Assembly: GCF_003344965.1 (NCBI RefSeq)
Contig: NZ_CP031194.1
Location: forward strand, 2,480,001-2,544,000
Reading direction: 5' to 3'
DNA: 64,000 nucleotides
Source: Streptomyces paludis
GTDB taxonomy: Bacteria > Actinomycetota > Actinomycetes > Streptomycetales > Streptomycetaceae
The translations under genes were made by a program, and so were the position numbers. Numbering within the stretch: position 1 is the stretch's first letter; each line of letters opens with the position of its first letter. The notes under the pieces were generated by a model. The model was not told the origin of the DNA, searched no databases, and was given only the letters and a program-made list of their open reading frames with translations. Of the stretch, positions 35,427 to 44,202 are shown piece by piece.

Positions 35427-35488
35427 CGAGGCCCCCTTCATGACGTGCGTTGGGCAGCCGTCAACCGTACGCGAAGGGGGCCGTTATG

Positions 35489-36346
35489 TCAGGCAGGGAT
35501 CTCCACGAGCTTGTCGCCGTCGAGAGTCACGACCTCGAAGTGGTCGATGTCGCTCTTCTGGATCGACGTCCCGCCCTGTACGTAGAGCGGCTTCTTGCCG
35601 GCCGCGTTGGGACTGTCGGGGATGCCGTAACCCCACTCGGGCACGGCCCAGGTGGTGACGGTCTCCTTCTCGCCGGTCTTGGAGACGGCGACAAGGCTGC
35701 ACTTCAGCGGCCCCTTGACGTTCTTCAGCTCCAGCATGGACTCGGTGCCCCACAGCTTCTCCGTCATGCTGACGGAGGCGCTGACCTTGGTGGCGGGATC
35801 GGTGGCACTGAGCTTGCCCGACGCCGACTGGAAGTCAGCGGCGGGATCCCTGGGCTGAGGCTGCGCGAAATTGCCGCTGCTGCTGGTGTCCCCGGAGGTG
35901 GCGACGATCGCCCCCACCGGACCGGCGATGATCAGCGCAGCCGCGGCGGCGACCAGATACAGCCCGCGCCGCTTCCGCTTCGCCCGTTTGATGGCGACCT
36001 CGTCGACCAGCCGGTCGAGCAGCTGGGGAGTCGGTTGCACGGAGACGGACGGCGTCGGAATCTCCGCGAGCGACATGACCCCGGGTGAGATAGGGGTGAC
36101 GGACGCTCCGCTGAAGGAACTGGACAGGTTGGGCGAGCCGAGCGAGGAGGGCGCATCCCCGAGCATGGCCAGCATTGGCTCCATCCCGGAGAACTCCTCC
36201 AGATGGACGGCGCAGATCCGGCATCCGGCCAGATGCGCCTCGAATGCTGTCGCCTCGGCATCGTCCAGAATTCCAAGGACATATGCTCCGACGGCTTCAT
36301 GCACAGTACTTTCGTCGCCCAGTCCGTACTGCTCGTGCGTGGTCAT
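35489..36346 (-). CDS. rsuA: Membrane anti-sigma factor with zinc motif (RsuA-like)
   Basis: A 285-residue anti-sigma factor. The N-terminal zinc-binding anti-sigma domain has EAHLAGCRICAVHLEEF (H-x3-C-x2-C). One membrane helix is near residue 130 (GLYLVAAAAALIIAGPVGAIV), leaving a roughly 140-residue outer domain with a single Cys. Its ATG overlaps the sigma gene stop (ATGA). It should hold the cognate ECF sigma factor at the membrane until a signal outside releases it. In S. coelicolor the equivalent pair is SigU/RsuA; the gene name rests on recalled gene order and similarity. Confidence 0.88.
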   Translation of the reverse strand: MTTHEQYGLGDESTVHEAVGAYVLGILDDAEATAFEAHLAGCRICAVHLEEFSGMEPMLAMLGDAPSSLGSPNLSSSFSGASVTPISPGVMSLAEIPTPSVSVQPTPQLLDRLVDEVAIKRAKRKRRGLYLVAAAAALIIAGPVGAIVATSGDTSSSGNFAQPQPRDPAADFQSASGKLSATDPATKVSASVSMTEKLWGTESMLELKNVKGPLKCSLVAVSKTGEKETVTTWAVPEWGYGIPDSPNAAGKKPLYVQGGTSIQKSDIDHFEVVTLDGDKLVEIPA

Positions 36347-36918
36347 GCCGAGATCCCCCTTTCCTCCAATGCGAGCTTCATCGAGCGCAGTGCGTAGAAC
36401 ACACGGGAACGCACGGTCCCGCTGGGTATGCCGAGCGTCTCGGCAGCCTCATTGACGGTCCGTCCCTTGAAGTACGTCTCCACGAGTACTTCCCGGTGAG
36501 CAGGGGTCAAATCCTCCAGCGCATCCGAGAGCGTCATCAGCCACAACGCCTTGTCGATCTCGTCCTCCGCGGGCATGACCTCCAGCGGTGACGGATCGAC
36601 TTCCTGCGGCCGGGCCTGCCGGCTGCGGTGTCCGTCGATGACGATGCGTCGTGCGACCGTCACCAGCCAAGGTCGGACAGAGCCGGTCGCCCTATTGAGC
36701 TGGCCGGCGTTCTTCCAGGCACGGATGAGCGTTTCCTGAACGACATCCTCGGCCCGCTGGCGGTCGCCCGCCACAAGACGCATGACGTAGGCAAGGAGCG
36801 GTCCGGCGTGTTCCCGGTACAGCGCTCGCATCAACTCCTCGTCGGGAGCGGGAGCAGGAGTATTGGTGCGCGGTGTCGCGCTCCGGTGTCGGGCCCGGTG
36901 AGGGCGGTCATCGGCCAC
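36343..36918 (-). CDS. sigU: ECF sigma factor (SigU-like)
   Basis: A 191-residue extracytoplasmic-function sigma factor. Region 2 is LMRALYREHAGPLLAYVMRL, DVVQETLIRAWKNA, and region 4 is LTPAHREVLVETYFKGRTVNEAAETLGIPSGTVRSRVFYAL (the recognition helix). The GTG at 36918 has AAGGA seven bases upstream; another GTG at 36936 is possible. It is coupled to the anti-sigma gene downstream. Loss of RsuA in S. coelicolor frees SigU and changes secreted proteins and development; the role here is inferred by homology. Confidence 0.88.
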   Translation of the reverse strand: MADDRPHRARHRSATPRTNTPAPAPDEELMRALYREHAGPLLAYVMRLVAGDRQRAEDVVQETLIRAWKNAGQLNRATGSVRPWLVTVARRIVIDGHRSRQARPQEVDPSPLEVMPAEDEIDKALWLMTLSDALEDLTPAHREVLVETYFKGRTVNEAAETLGIPSGTVRSRVFYALRSMKLALEERGISA

Positions 36919-36936
36919 GGCCGCATCCTTGCGCAC

Positions 36937-37913
36937 CTAAACCTCCCGGTCGAGACCTTCTTGGCTGCTTCTCCCTCATCAGTACGGAGACGGGGGCCAC
37001 CGGACTCAACGCCGCCGAAGAAAGTTTCAAGATCTTTTGAGCCATCCGACAGGCGTCCTGGGCGGGTTCGCGCCGATCCGGGGCCCACGGAGGTTTCGTG
37101 CAGGACACGTGGAGGATCTGTCAGGGACCCGTACAGGAACCACGCAGAGTTGGCTGAAAATCGCTCAAGAACCTTATGTAATTCCCACACAAGAGACGAC
37201 TTCAGCCACGCCAACGACCACCTACCGGCCACGGTCCGGTGCGCGAACGCGCGCATGGAAAGATCACCGGGCCACCCCGCCCCCGGCGGCACCCCGGCAC
37301 CCCCTGGCGACGGCCGCCACCCGCGCCCCCGCCACACCCCACCCGCACCCCGCGCACACCCCCGTCCATACGCCCGCCTGTTCAGCGGCAGCGCACCCGC
37401 CCCGGCCGCTCAGAGCGCCGTGAGCCGCCGAAAGCCCCCGGCCCCACCCCCGGGTCCACCATCGCCCCACGCGCCCCACGCACCCCAACTACCGCGCACC
37501 GGCGCACAGTTAGGCGCGCGCCCATACCCATCACGCGCCCAATCCACGCCCCCTCACCACCGCGCACCCCGACGCACCGACAGCTATCAGCCATCGGCGA
37601 GGTGTTGGCCGCGGGCGATCACGAGCATGTGAGCGGACTTCCGTACGCAAAAGAGGCCACCCCGGCCGTCCTTCATGGCGTTCACGCGCCCCACAGGCAG
37701 TCCAGGCCCCGGAGCCTCCGCCGGACAGCCCGACACGACCGGCACGCCGCACGGTCCGCTCCAGGCCGTGAGGGGGCGGCGCCCGGCGCGCGCGGAGCAG
37801 GCCGCCAGGAAGGAATGCGCCGGGGTGAGCAGGCCCGGACGCGCCTCTGGGGACGGTCTGGGGACCCACGCGCCCCGCGTGACGGTTTCAGGCCAGCGCA
37901 GGGGTACGGGCGC
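36937..37913. other. 980-bp region without a secure gene
   Basis: Upstream of sigU. The first 300 bp are of ordinary composition and must hold the sigU promoter. From about 37260 to 37570 the plus strand is extremely C-rich and G-poor (for example CCACCCGCGCCCCCGCCACA), a strong strand asymmetry. Long frames here encode Pro/Arg- or Gly-rich junk. A possible 29-residue gene is listed separately at 37587-37676. Confidence 0.5.
37587..37676 (-). CDS. Possible 29-residue peptide gene
   Basis: ATG at 37676 to TGA at 37587 encodes a 29-residue peptide starting MKDGRGGLFCVRKS and ending QHLADG. Third codon positions are mostly G or C, GGGG lies upstream, and it sits alone in an otherwise empty region. 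It has one Cys and several basic residues. It may be a chance frame; nothing else supports it. Confidence 0.25.
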   Translation of the reverse strand: MKDGRGGLFCVRKSAHMLVIARGQHLADG

Positions 37914-38444
37914 CTAAGGCATGGCGTTCGGCGGACCGTTGTGCAGGATGCGCTGGTACAGCCGGTGGTCGCGCCACTCGCCGTCGATGTGGAGATAGCG
38001 CGGCGCCGTACCGATCACCTCGAACCCGCACTTGGCCAGCACCCGCTGCGACGCCGCGTTGGCCAGGACCGTGCCCGCCTCGATGCGGTGGAGCCCCAGG
38101 TCGTCGCGGGCCGACCGGCAGACCTCCTGGGTGACACGGGTCGCCAGACCGCGGCAGGTGTACGCGGCGTCGACCCAGTATCCGAGGCTGGCGCTGCGGA
38201 ACGGCCCGAGCGCGATGTTGGACAGCGTGGCCTGCCCGACGATGCGCCGGCCGTCGGTGAGATGCCAGCGCTGTACGGACGGATCCGCGAGGCGGTGGGC
38301 CTGGGCGCGCGCGGTGAAGAAGTCGGCGGGGCGGTCCGGCTCCCAGGGCCGCATGTGGTCGCGGTTGCGGACGAGGGCCTCGGCGACCAGTTCGGCGTCG
38401 TCGGCGGTGGCGGGCCTGAGGCGGATCGTGGAGTCGTGGGCCAT
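37914..38444 (-). CDS. RimJ/RimL-type GNAT acetyltransferase
   Basis: A 176-residue acetyltransferase. The ATG at 38444 gives MAHDSTIRLRPATADDAELV, a normal GNAT N-terminus; the upstream frame to 38543 codes an unlikely Trp/Cys-rich stretch. The motif region GYWVDAAYTCRGLATRVTQEV and the C-terminal RIEAGTVLANAASQRVLAKCGFE are typical of the Rim-type proteins that acetylate an alpha-amino group. Substrate unknown. Confidence 0.87.
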   Translation of the reverse strand: MAHDSTIRLRPATADDAELVAEALVRNRDHMRPWEPDRPADFFTARAQAHRLADPSVQRWHLTDGRRIVGQATLSNIALGPFRSASLGYWVDAAYTCRGLATRVTQEVCRSARDDLGLHRIEAGTVLANAASQRVLAKCGFEVIGTAPRYLHIDGEWRDHRLYQRILHNGPPNAMP

Positions 38445-38603
38445 CTCCGTACCGTACGTACGGAACGGACGGGCCGGGAAACAGGCCCACCGGCCACATA
38501 GGCCCCAGAAAACGCAGGAGCCCCAAGAGCCCCAGGGCCGCACAAACCTCCTGAGGCCGACCGCCCTCAGCCGAGTCCGCCCTCCAGCCTCCCGCCTCCG
38601 CCC

Positions 38604-39743
38604 TCAGACGTCCGCGTACTTCGAGTCCGCCGTAGGGTCCAGCGCCAGCCGGTAGCCCCGCTTGACCACCGTGTGGATCAGCTTCGGCGCGCCCAGTGCC
38701 GTCCGCAGCCGGGCCATGGCCGTCTCGACGGCGTGTTCGTCACGTCCGGCGCCGGGCAGCACACGCAGCAGCTCCGCGCGCGAGACCACCCAGCCGGGCC
38801 GCCGGGTGAGCGCGCGCAGCAGGGCCATCCCGGCGGGCGGCACCGGCCGCAGATCGCCGTCCACCAGCACCGCGTGGCCCCGGATCTCGACGCGGTAGCC
38901 GGCGACCGGCAGCGTACGGGCCCGGCCGGGCAGCTCCGCGCAGAGCACCTGCACCAGCGGCCCGAGCCGGAACCGCTCCGGCTGTACGGTGTCGATGCCG
39001 CGCGCCTGGAGCGGCAGCGCGGTGACGGGGCCGACGCATGCCGCCAGCACGTCGTGGTGCAGGGCCGTGAGCAGATCGGCGAGCTGCCCGCGTTCGTCGG
39101 CGCGGGAGAGCAGCGAGGCGGCGGCGGGCGCGCTGGTGAAGGTGACGGCGTCGACGGCGCGGGCGACGGTCGCGTCGATCAGCCGGTCGACCGGCGCGAG
39201 GTCCTCCGGCGGCATCCAGCGGTACACGGGGACGACGACGACATCGGCGCCCCCGGCCCGGAGCGCCTCCACGAACCCCGGCAGGGGCTCGCCGTGCAGC
39301 TGGAGCGCGATCCGGCGGCCCTCGACGCCCTGCCCGAGGAGGCGTTCCAGCACCTCGGCCATGGATTCGGAGCTGGGCGACCACTCCTCGGTGAGTCCGG
39401 CGGCGCGGATGGCGCCTTTCACCTTGGGTCCGCGCGCGAGGAGTTCGACACCGCGCAGACAGGCGAGCAGGTCCTCGCCGTACCCCCAGCCGTCGGCGGC
39501 CTCCACCCAGCCGCGGAAGCCGATCGCCGTGGTCGCGACGACGATGTCGGGGACGTGCGCGATCAGTTCCTTGGTCGCGGAGAGCAGCTCCGCGTCATCG
39601 GCGAGCTGCACGATCCGCAGGGCGGGCGCGTGCACGACGGTGCCGCCGCGCCGCTTGAGCAGCGTGCCCAGCTCGTCGGCGCGCCGGGCCGCGGTGACCC
39701 CGATGGTGAATCCCGCGAGCGGACCGTGGCGCTGACCGTCCAT
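38604..39743 (-). CDS. nnaR: Nitrate/nitrite assimilation regulator, HemD domain plus winged helix
   Basis: A 379-residue fusion. Residues about 10-265 are a uroporphyrinogen-III synthase-like (HemD) domain (GFTIGVTAARRADELGTLLKRRGG, FTSAPAAASLL, CVGPVTALPL). Residues about 290-370 are an OmpR-type winged helix (RPGWVVSRAELLRVL, VETAMARLRTALG, VVKRGYRLAL). The ATG at 39743 is preceded by GGGAGAGG. This architecture next to narK matches NnaR, which in S. coelicolor works with GlnR to activate nitrate/nitrite genes. Here narK is directly upstream on the same strand, 117 bp away. Confidence 0.9.
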   Translation of the reverse strand: MDGQRHGPLAGFTIGVTAARRADELGTLLKRRGGTVVHAPALRIVQLADDAELLSATKELIAHVPDIVVATTAIGFRGWVEAADGWGYGEDLLACLRGVELLARGPKVKGAIRAAGLTEEWSPSSESMAEVLERLLGQGVEGRRIALQLHGEPLPGFVEALRAGGADVVVVPVYRWMPPEDLAPVDRLIDATVARAVDAVTFTSAPAAASLLSRADERGQLADLLTALHHDVLAACVGPVTALPLQARGIDTVQPERFRLGPLVQVLCAELPGRARTLPVAGYRVEIRGHAVLVDGDLRPVPPAGMALLRALTRRPGWVVSRAELLRVLPGAGRDEHAVETAMARLRTALGAPKLIHTVVKRGYRLALDPTADSKYADV

Positions 39744-39860
39744 ACCTCTCCCACCTGACGACGCTGCTGACGGCACAGGACCCGTCGGCGTACCGAGCCT
39801 GCCAAGGATGCGTGACGGGCCCGGTACACCGGAATTTCACCCACGTTACGTCGGGCGGCC

Positions 39861-41258
39861 TCACACCTCCGAGTAGCTGAGCCGGGACCTGCCGCTCTCG
39901 GCCGGGACGGCCGCCTCGGCGGCGGGGGCCGGCTCGCGAAGGTATACCGCCCAGGTCAGCGCGAAGCACGCGACGTAGAAGAGCAGGAAGACGACGAACG
40001 CGGACGTTCCGGTGCCCGCCGTCATGAAGGACTGCCGGAAGGCGAGGTTGATGCCGAGGCCGCCGAGCGCGCCGACGGCTCCGATGAGCCCCATCGAGGC
40101 GCCGGAGAGCCGCCGTCCGTAGGCGTCGGCGGCGGCGCCGGCCATGCCCTTCTCGACGGCGCGGGCCCGGAAGATGCCGGGGATCATCTTGTACGTGGAG
40201 CCGTTGCCGAGGCCGGTGAGCAGGAAGAGCGCGACGAATCCGACGAGGAAGACGGTGAGGGACTCGATGACGGAGGCGAAGACCACGACGCCGGTCGCGA
40301 GCGCCATGGCCGCGAAGTTCCAGAGGGTGATGCGGGCGCCGCCGTACTGGTCGGCCAGTTTGCCGCCGATCGGCCGGATCAGCGAGCCGAGCAGCGGTCC
40401 GATGAAGGTGAGCGACGCGGCCTGGAGAGGGGTGCGCCCGAACTGGGTCTGGAGGACCAGACCGAAGGCGAAGCTGTAGCCGATGAAGGAGCCGAACGTC
40501 CCTATGTAGAGGAGGGACATGATCCAGGTGTGCCGGTCGCGCAGGGCCTCCCCGGCGGCGCCCGCGTCGTTGCGTACCGGCGCGAGGTTGTCCATGAACA
40601 GCGCCGCGCACACGGCGGCCACGACGATCAGCGGGATGTAGACGCCGAGGACGATGCGCGGGTGGGTGGCCCCGGCGGTGCCGATGACCAGTAGTCCGAT
40701 CAGCTGGACGACGGGCACGCCGATGTTTCCGCCGCCGGCGTTGAGGCCGAGGGCCCAGCCCTTCTTCCGGAGCGGGAAGAAGGAGTTGATGTTGGTCATG
40801 GACGAGGCGAAGTTCCCGCCGCCGACGCCGGTGAGCGCGGCGACGGCCAGGAAGGTGCCGTACGAGGTGCCGGGCTCCATGACGAGATACGCGGCGCCGG
40901 TCGGCAGCAGCAGCATCAGCGCCGAGAAGACGGTCCAGTTACGGCCGCCGAAGCGGGCGACGGCGAAGGTGTACGGGACGCGTACGACCGCGCCGACCAG
41001 GGTGGCGGTGGCGATCAGGAAGAACTTGCCGGCCGGGTCGACGCCGTACTCGGGCCCCATGAACAGGACCATGACCGACCAGAGGGTCCAGATCGAGAAC
41101 CCGATGTGCTCGGAGAGTACGGAGAAGACGAGATTGCGCCGGGCGACGCGCTCGCCGGTCTCCCGCCAGAAGGTCTCGTCCTCGGGGTCCCACCGCTCGA
41201 TCCAGCGGCCGCGGCGGCCCCCTTCGGGCGGTGCGGGGGTGGTGGTCGGGGCAGTCAT
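39861..41258 (-). CDS. narK: Nitrate/nitrite MFS transporter
   Basis: A 465-residue NarK/NasA-type transporter with 12 helices. The nitrate-signature regions are seen as AVAALTGVGGGNFASSMTNINSFFP in helix 5, the second signature GLGNGSTYKMIPGIF, and KKGWALGLNAGGGNIGVPVVQ between them. It exchanges or imports nitrate and nitrite across the membrane. nnaR follows. Upstream, 170-260 bp before the start, is an array of 11-bp direct repeats. Confidence 0.92.
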   Translation of the reverse strand: MTAPTTTPAPPEGGRRGRWIERWDPEDETFWRETGERVARRNLVFSVLSEHIGFSIWTLWSVMVLFMGPEYGVDPAGKFFLIATATLVGAVVRVPYTFAVARFGGRNWTVFSALMLLLPTGAAYLVMEPGTSYGTFLAVAALTGVGGGNFASSMTNINSFFPLRKKGWALGLNAGGGNIGVPVVQLIGLLVIGTAGATHPRIVLGVYIPLIVVAAVCAALFMDNLAPVRNDAGAAGEALRDRHTWIMSLLYIGTFGSFIGYSFAFGLVLQTQFGRTPLQAASLTFIGPLLGSLIRPIGGKLADQYGGARITLWNFAAMALATGVVVFASVIESLTVFLVGFVALFLLTGLGNGSTYKMIPGIFRARAVEKGMAGAAADAYGRRLSGASMGLIGAVGALGGLGINLAFRQSFMTAGTGTSAFVVFLLFYVACFALTWAVYLREPAPAAEAAVPAESGRSRLSYSEV

Positions 41259-41427
41259 CGCGCGCCTCCCGGACGGGATCGAATGGTGAGCCCCGACCGT
41301 AGGGACACCGCGTTTCGGCCCGGTGCCGCCGGGTGACCGGTGCGAAACCTTGCTCTCACCCGGGGGCGCGGACCGCTGTGAGCGCTTTCACCAGCGCCTC
41401 AACCTCACTTACGGCTCAGATCCACCC

Positions 41428-41517
41428 GCGGCTCACCCATGGCTCACCCGCGGCTCACCCATGGCTCACCCGCGGCTCACCCATGGCTCACCCGCGGCTC
41501 ACCCTCGGCTCAGCCCG
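41428..41517. repeat. Eight tandem 11-bp direct repeats
   Basis: GGCTCAC begins at 41430, 41441, 41452, 41463, 41474, 41485, 41496 and 41507 (the last ends in CAG): eight units with exact 11-bp spacing. Units alternate GGCTCACCCAT and GGCTCACCCGC, so junctions are CCATGG or CCGCGG palindromes. TCACCC is the core of PhoP-box units in Streptomyces. The array overlaps the last codons and stop of the LLM oxidoreductase gene and lies upstream of narK. Confidence 0.85.
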
Positions 41518-42365
41518 AGGACGCCGGCAAGCCGCCGCCACCCCTCCACCGGAAGCCCGGTGGCGGCCCCGTCCCGGACGATCTGAAGGGCGAGATGGTC
41601 GGCGCCGGCGGCGAGGAAGGCGTCGATACGGTCGCGTACGCGCGCGTCGTCGCCCCAGGCGTAGACGGCGTCGATCAGCCGGTCGCTGCCGCCGCCGGTG
41701 AAGTCGTCCTCGGTGAAGCCGAGCCGCAGGAAGTTGTTGGTGTAGTTGGGAAGCAGGAGATACCGGGAGAAGTGCTCACGCGCGGCACTGCGCGCGATCT
41801 GCGGGTCGGTCTCCAGCACGACCTTCAGATCGGGCGCGAGCAGCGGCTGCGCGCCCAGGATCTCGCGGGCCTCGGCGGTGTGCTCCGGCGTGACGAGGTA
41901 CGGGTGCGCGCCCCCGGCCCGGTCCCGGGAGAGCCGGAGCATCTTCGGCCCGAGCGCCGCGAGCACCACCCGCGAGGCGGGCACCCCGGCCGCGTCGAGC
42001 CCGTCCAGATACTCCACCATCGCGGAGTAGGGCCGCTCGTACTGCGCGGCGAGCTTGGCGTGACTGGCCCCGATCCCGAGCACGAACCGCCCGGGATGCG
42101 CGGCCTCCAACTCCAGGAACCGGGCGCCGACCTCGGCGGGCGTGTGCTGCCAGATGCTGAGGATCCCGGTGGCAACGACGATCCCGGCAGACCCCTCGAC
42201 CAACGGCGCCGCGTCCCCCACCCCAGGACTCCCCCCGAACCACACACCCCCGTACCCCAACGCCCCCAACTCAGCAGCGGCCACACCCCGCTCCCCCGCC
42301 CCCACGGTATGCAACTCCGAACTCCAGATCCCGTACCGGCCCATGGCGTCCCGCAGAGCAACCAT
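41499..42365 (-). CDS. LLM-class F420-dependent oxidoreductase
   Basis: A 288-residue luciferase-like monooxygenase of the F420-dependent group. The ATG at 42365 follows GGGAG; the frame upstream is discarded. Family signs are YGGVWFGGSPG, FVLGIGASHAKLAAQY and a TIM-barrel strand pattern. It uses F420H2 or FMN; the substrate is unknown. The stop codon lies inside the 11-bp repeat array. Confidence 0.85.
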   Translation of the reverse strand: MVALRDAMGRYGIWSSELHTVGAGERGVAAAELGALGYGGVWFGGSPGVGDAAPLVEGSAGIVVATGILSIWQHTPAEVGARFLELEAAHPGRFVLGIGASHAKLAAQYERPYSAMVEYLDGLDAAGVPASRVVLAALGPKMLRLSRDRAGGAHPYLVTPEHTAEAREILGAQPLLAPDLKVVLETDPQIARSAAREHFSRYLLLPNYTNNFLRLGFTEDDFTGGGSDRLIDAVYAWGDDARVRDRIDAFLAAGADHLALQIVRDGAATGLPVEGWRRLAGVLGLSRG

Positions 42366-42745
42366 TTCTTGTCTCCCAGATGTCCCAGAGGATGCGTCGG
42401 TCAACAATCACTCCAACCCCCCAAAAACACCCCGCATTCCACCCACCCCACCCCCCAACCGAACCAAATGGCCGAACCCCGGCTACCGGGCTCGGCGGCC
42501 ACTGAAGCGCTCTTCCCGAAGCCACCCGACCAGGAATTCCCACTCCGCCGTGGGGTACGGCCCGACACAGCACCCACAGGGGCAGGCCCCGGACGTGCGG
42601 ATGCCGGGAACCCCGAGCACGGACCCCAGCACCAGCCGAACCAGCAACCAGCCCCGCCGGGCGAAGGCACGCCGACGGCCACGCCTACCGTTCACAGGCC
42701 GCCGCGCCGATCTCTGTGGGCCCTTCGCCATGATCCAAGGCCACG

Positions 42746-43138
42746 TCACCCGGACACCACCGCCCAGACAGCCTTGCCGACACCGTCACGGCCGGCGACA
42801 CCCCATGAGTCGGCAACCGCCTCAACAATCAGAAGCCCCCGCCCAGCACAGGCACCGGGCGAAGCGTCCTGCACCTCCGGCCGCCGGGAACAGGCGTCAT
42901 GCACCTCAAGACGCACCCCACCACCGGGCAGCGCCAGGAACCGCGTCTCGACCTCCCGCCCGGCCGGCACGTGCGCGTGCCGTACGGCATTGGTGACCAG
43001 CTCCGAGAGCACGAGCACGGCCGCCTCCTCCACCGAACTCAGTCCCCACAGCGCCAGCGCCTTCCGCAACTCCGCCCGCGCGAGCCCAACGGACCGTGCG
43101 TGCCGCTTCCACCTGCGCACCACCGGAGCCCGGCTCAC
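42746..43138 (-). CDS. ATP-binding (RsbW-like anti-sigma) protein
   Basis: A 130-residue GHKL-type ATPase. The N-box is ELVTNAVRHAH and the G-box GRGLLIVEAVADSWG. The GTG at 43138 overlaps the stop of the upstream gene (GTGA); a longer frame to 43360 has no domain. Such small kinase-like proteins are common in Streptomyces and act as anti-sigma or serine kinase partners. Here it is coupled to a small protein of unknown role and divergent from two UTRA proteins. Confidence 0.85.
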   Translation of the reverse strand: MSRAPVVRRWKRHARSVGLARAELRKALALWGLSSVEEAAVLVLSELVTNAVRHAHVPAGREVETRFLALPGGGVRLEVHDACSRRPEVQDASPGACAGRGLLIVEAVADSWGVAGRDGVGKAVWAVVSG

Positions 43139-43446
43139 CGCACCGCCCCCGTGCCCGACCCCTGCGCGGCCAGCCACTCCGTCCGCATCAGCAACCGCCG
43201 CCTGTACTGCTCCACCCGCTCCCGGCGCTCGACATCCCGCCGGGAACACGGCCACAACAACGCGCTGTGCACTCCCCGCCCCGAGGACCAACAGCCATGC
43301 ACAAACACCAGCCGAGGCCGAAACTCCACAGGACGCTTCGGAGGGAAGACCACCAGGCAACAGGCCACCCGCCCGGGTTGACGCCGTCGAACGGCCGGAA
43401 ACAAGCCGCGTAACGGCGACTCGAAGAAACGAACGATAGGGTTCAC
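43135..43446 (-). CDS. Small conserved partner of the RsbW-like protein
   Basis: A 103-residue protein from a GTG at 43446 (AAGGAG upstream) ending in a GTGA overlap with the ATP-binding protein gene. It starts NPIVRFFESPLRGLFPA, is basic in the middle and ends ERRERVEQYRRRLLMRTEWL. I recall similar small proteins (N-terminal NPIVR, C-terminal ER.. helix) in Streptomyces accessory loci, but no function is known. The longer frame upstream (to 44205) runs antisense to the UTRA gene and is not used. Confidence 0.6.
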   Translation of the reverse strand: MNPIVRFFESPLRGLFPAVRRRQPGRVACCLVVFPPKRPVEFRPRLVFVHGCWSSGRGVHSALLWPCSRRDVERRERVEQYRRRLLMRTEWLAAQGSGTGAVR

Positions 43447-43650
43447 GACGTCTGACGCTCCTTCAAAGCGTTGGACCACGCCCCGGGACGCCCAACGTCG
43501 CCGGGGTTCGCGGTATCCAAGGCCAAACCGTATCGCTATTCGCGAAAAGCAGCAAGGTAGTGTGGCGTGTGCGGCACCCAGACGCTCACCTACCGTGTAG
43601 AGCGGCACGGCATGGACAGGGAAATCCGTCAACGACACTGTGAGGACGTC

Positions 43651-44202
43651 ATGAGCACCAACGCCGCCGGTCATTGGGTCAGCACCTCCATGCCCTACCT
43701 GACACCACAGCCCCCCGGCGGCCCCGACGCGTGGGCCGCCGAGTCCGCGGCACGGGGCCGGCGCGGCGCGCAACGGATCGTCGGGGCCGGCGAGGTCGCG
43801 GCGTCCGACGAGGTCGCGGAGCTGCTCGGGGTCGCGCCGGGCGCGTTCGTCGTCGTACGGCGGCGCGTGATGTACCTGGACGACGAGCCCTGCGAGCTGA
43901 CCGACACCTACTACCCGGCCGCCATCGCCCGCGGCACCCGCCTCGCCGGTACGGCCAGGATCCCTGGCGGCGCTGTCACCCTCCTCGCCGAGCTGGGACA
44001 CGTGGGCGTACGCGTCCGCGAGGACATCACCGCCCGCCTCCCCACCCCCGAGGAACGCGAAGCCCTCCAAACCGCCCCGGACGAACCGGTACTCCGCCTG
44101 ACCCGCACCACCCTCGACGGCGAGGACCACCCCATCCAGGCCGACACCATGACCATGCCCGCACACCGCCAACGACTGCGGTACGAGATCAGAATCGGAT
44201 GA
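43651..44202 (+). CDS. UTRA-domain protein lacking a DNA-binding domain
   Basis: A 183-residue protein that is a UTRA ligand-sensing domain only. The pattern is VAASDEVAELLGVAPGAFVVVRRRVMYLDDEPCELTDTYYPAAIARGT, PGGAVTLLAELGH, then LRLTRTTLDGEDHP. The ATG at 43651 has GAGG upstream. No winged helix lies before it: only about 200 bp separate it from the divergent gene. It overlaps the full GntR/UTRA gene (ATGA), so the two are made together and may pair through UTRA-UTRA contact. Confidence 0.8.
   Translation: MSTNAAGHWVSTSMPYLTPQPPGGPDAWAAESAARGRRGAQRIVGAGEVAASDEVAELLGVAPGAFVVVRRRVMYLDDEPCELTDTYYPAAIARGTRLAGTARIPGGAVTLLAELGHVGVRVREDITARLPTPEEREALQTAPDEPVLRLTRTTLDGEDHPIQADTMTMPAHRQRLRYEIRIG

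Noticed and set aside
35427..35488. Rifamycin-associated element upstream of the HelD-like gene
   Set aside because: The known 19-bp inverted motif (GGGGCTTGC and its complement) is not present in the short gap or just before it.
36831..37337. A 168-codon leftward frame upstream of sigU
   Set aside because: It overlaps sigU out of frame and shows no codon bias or domain.
41428..41517. Possible CRISPR array
   Set aside because: Units are 11 bp with no spacers and no cas genes nearby; it is a tandem repeat.
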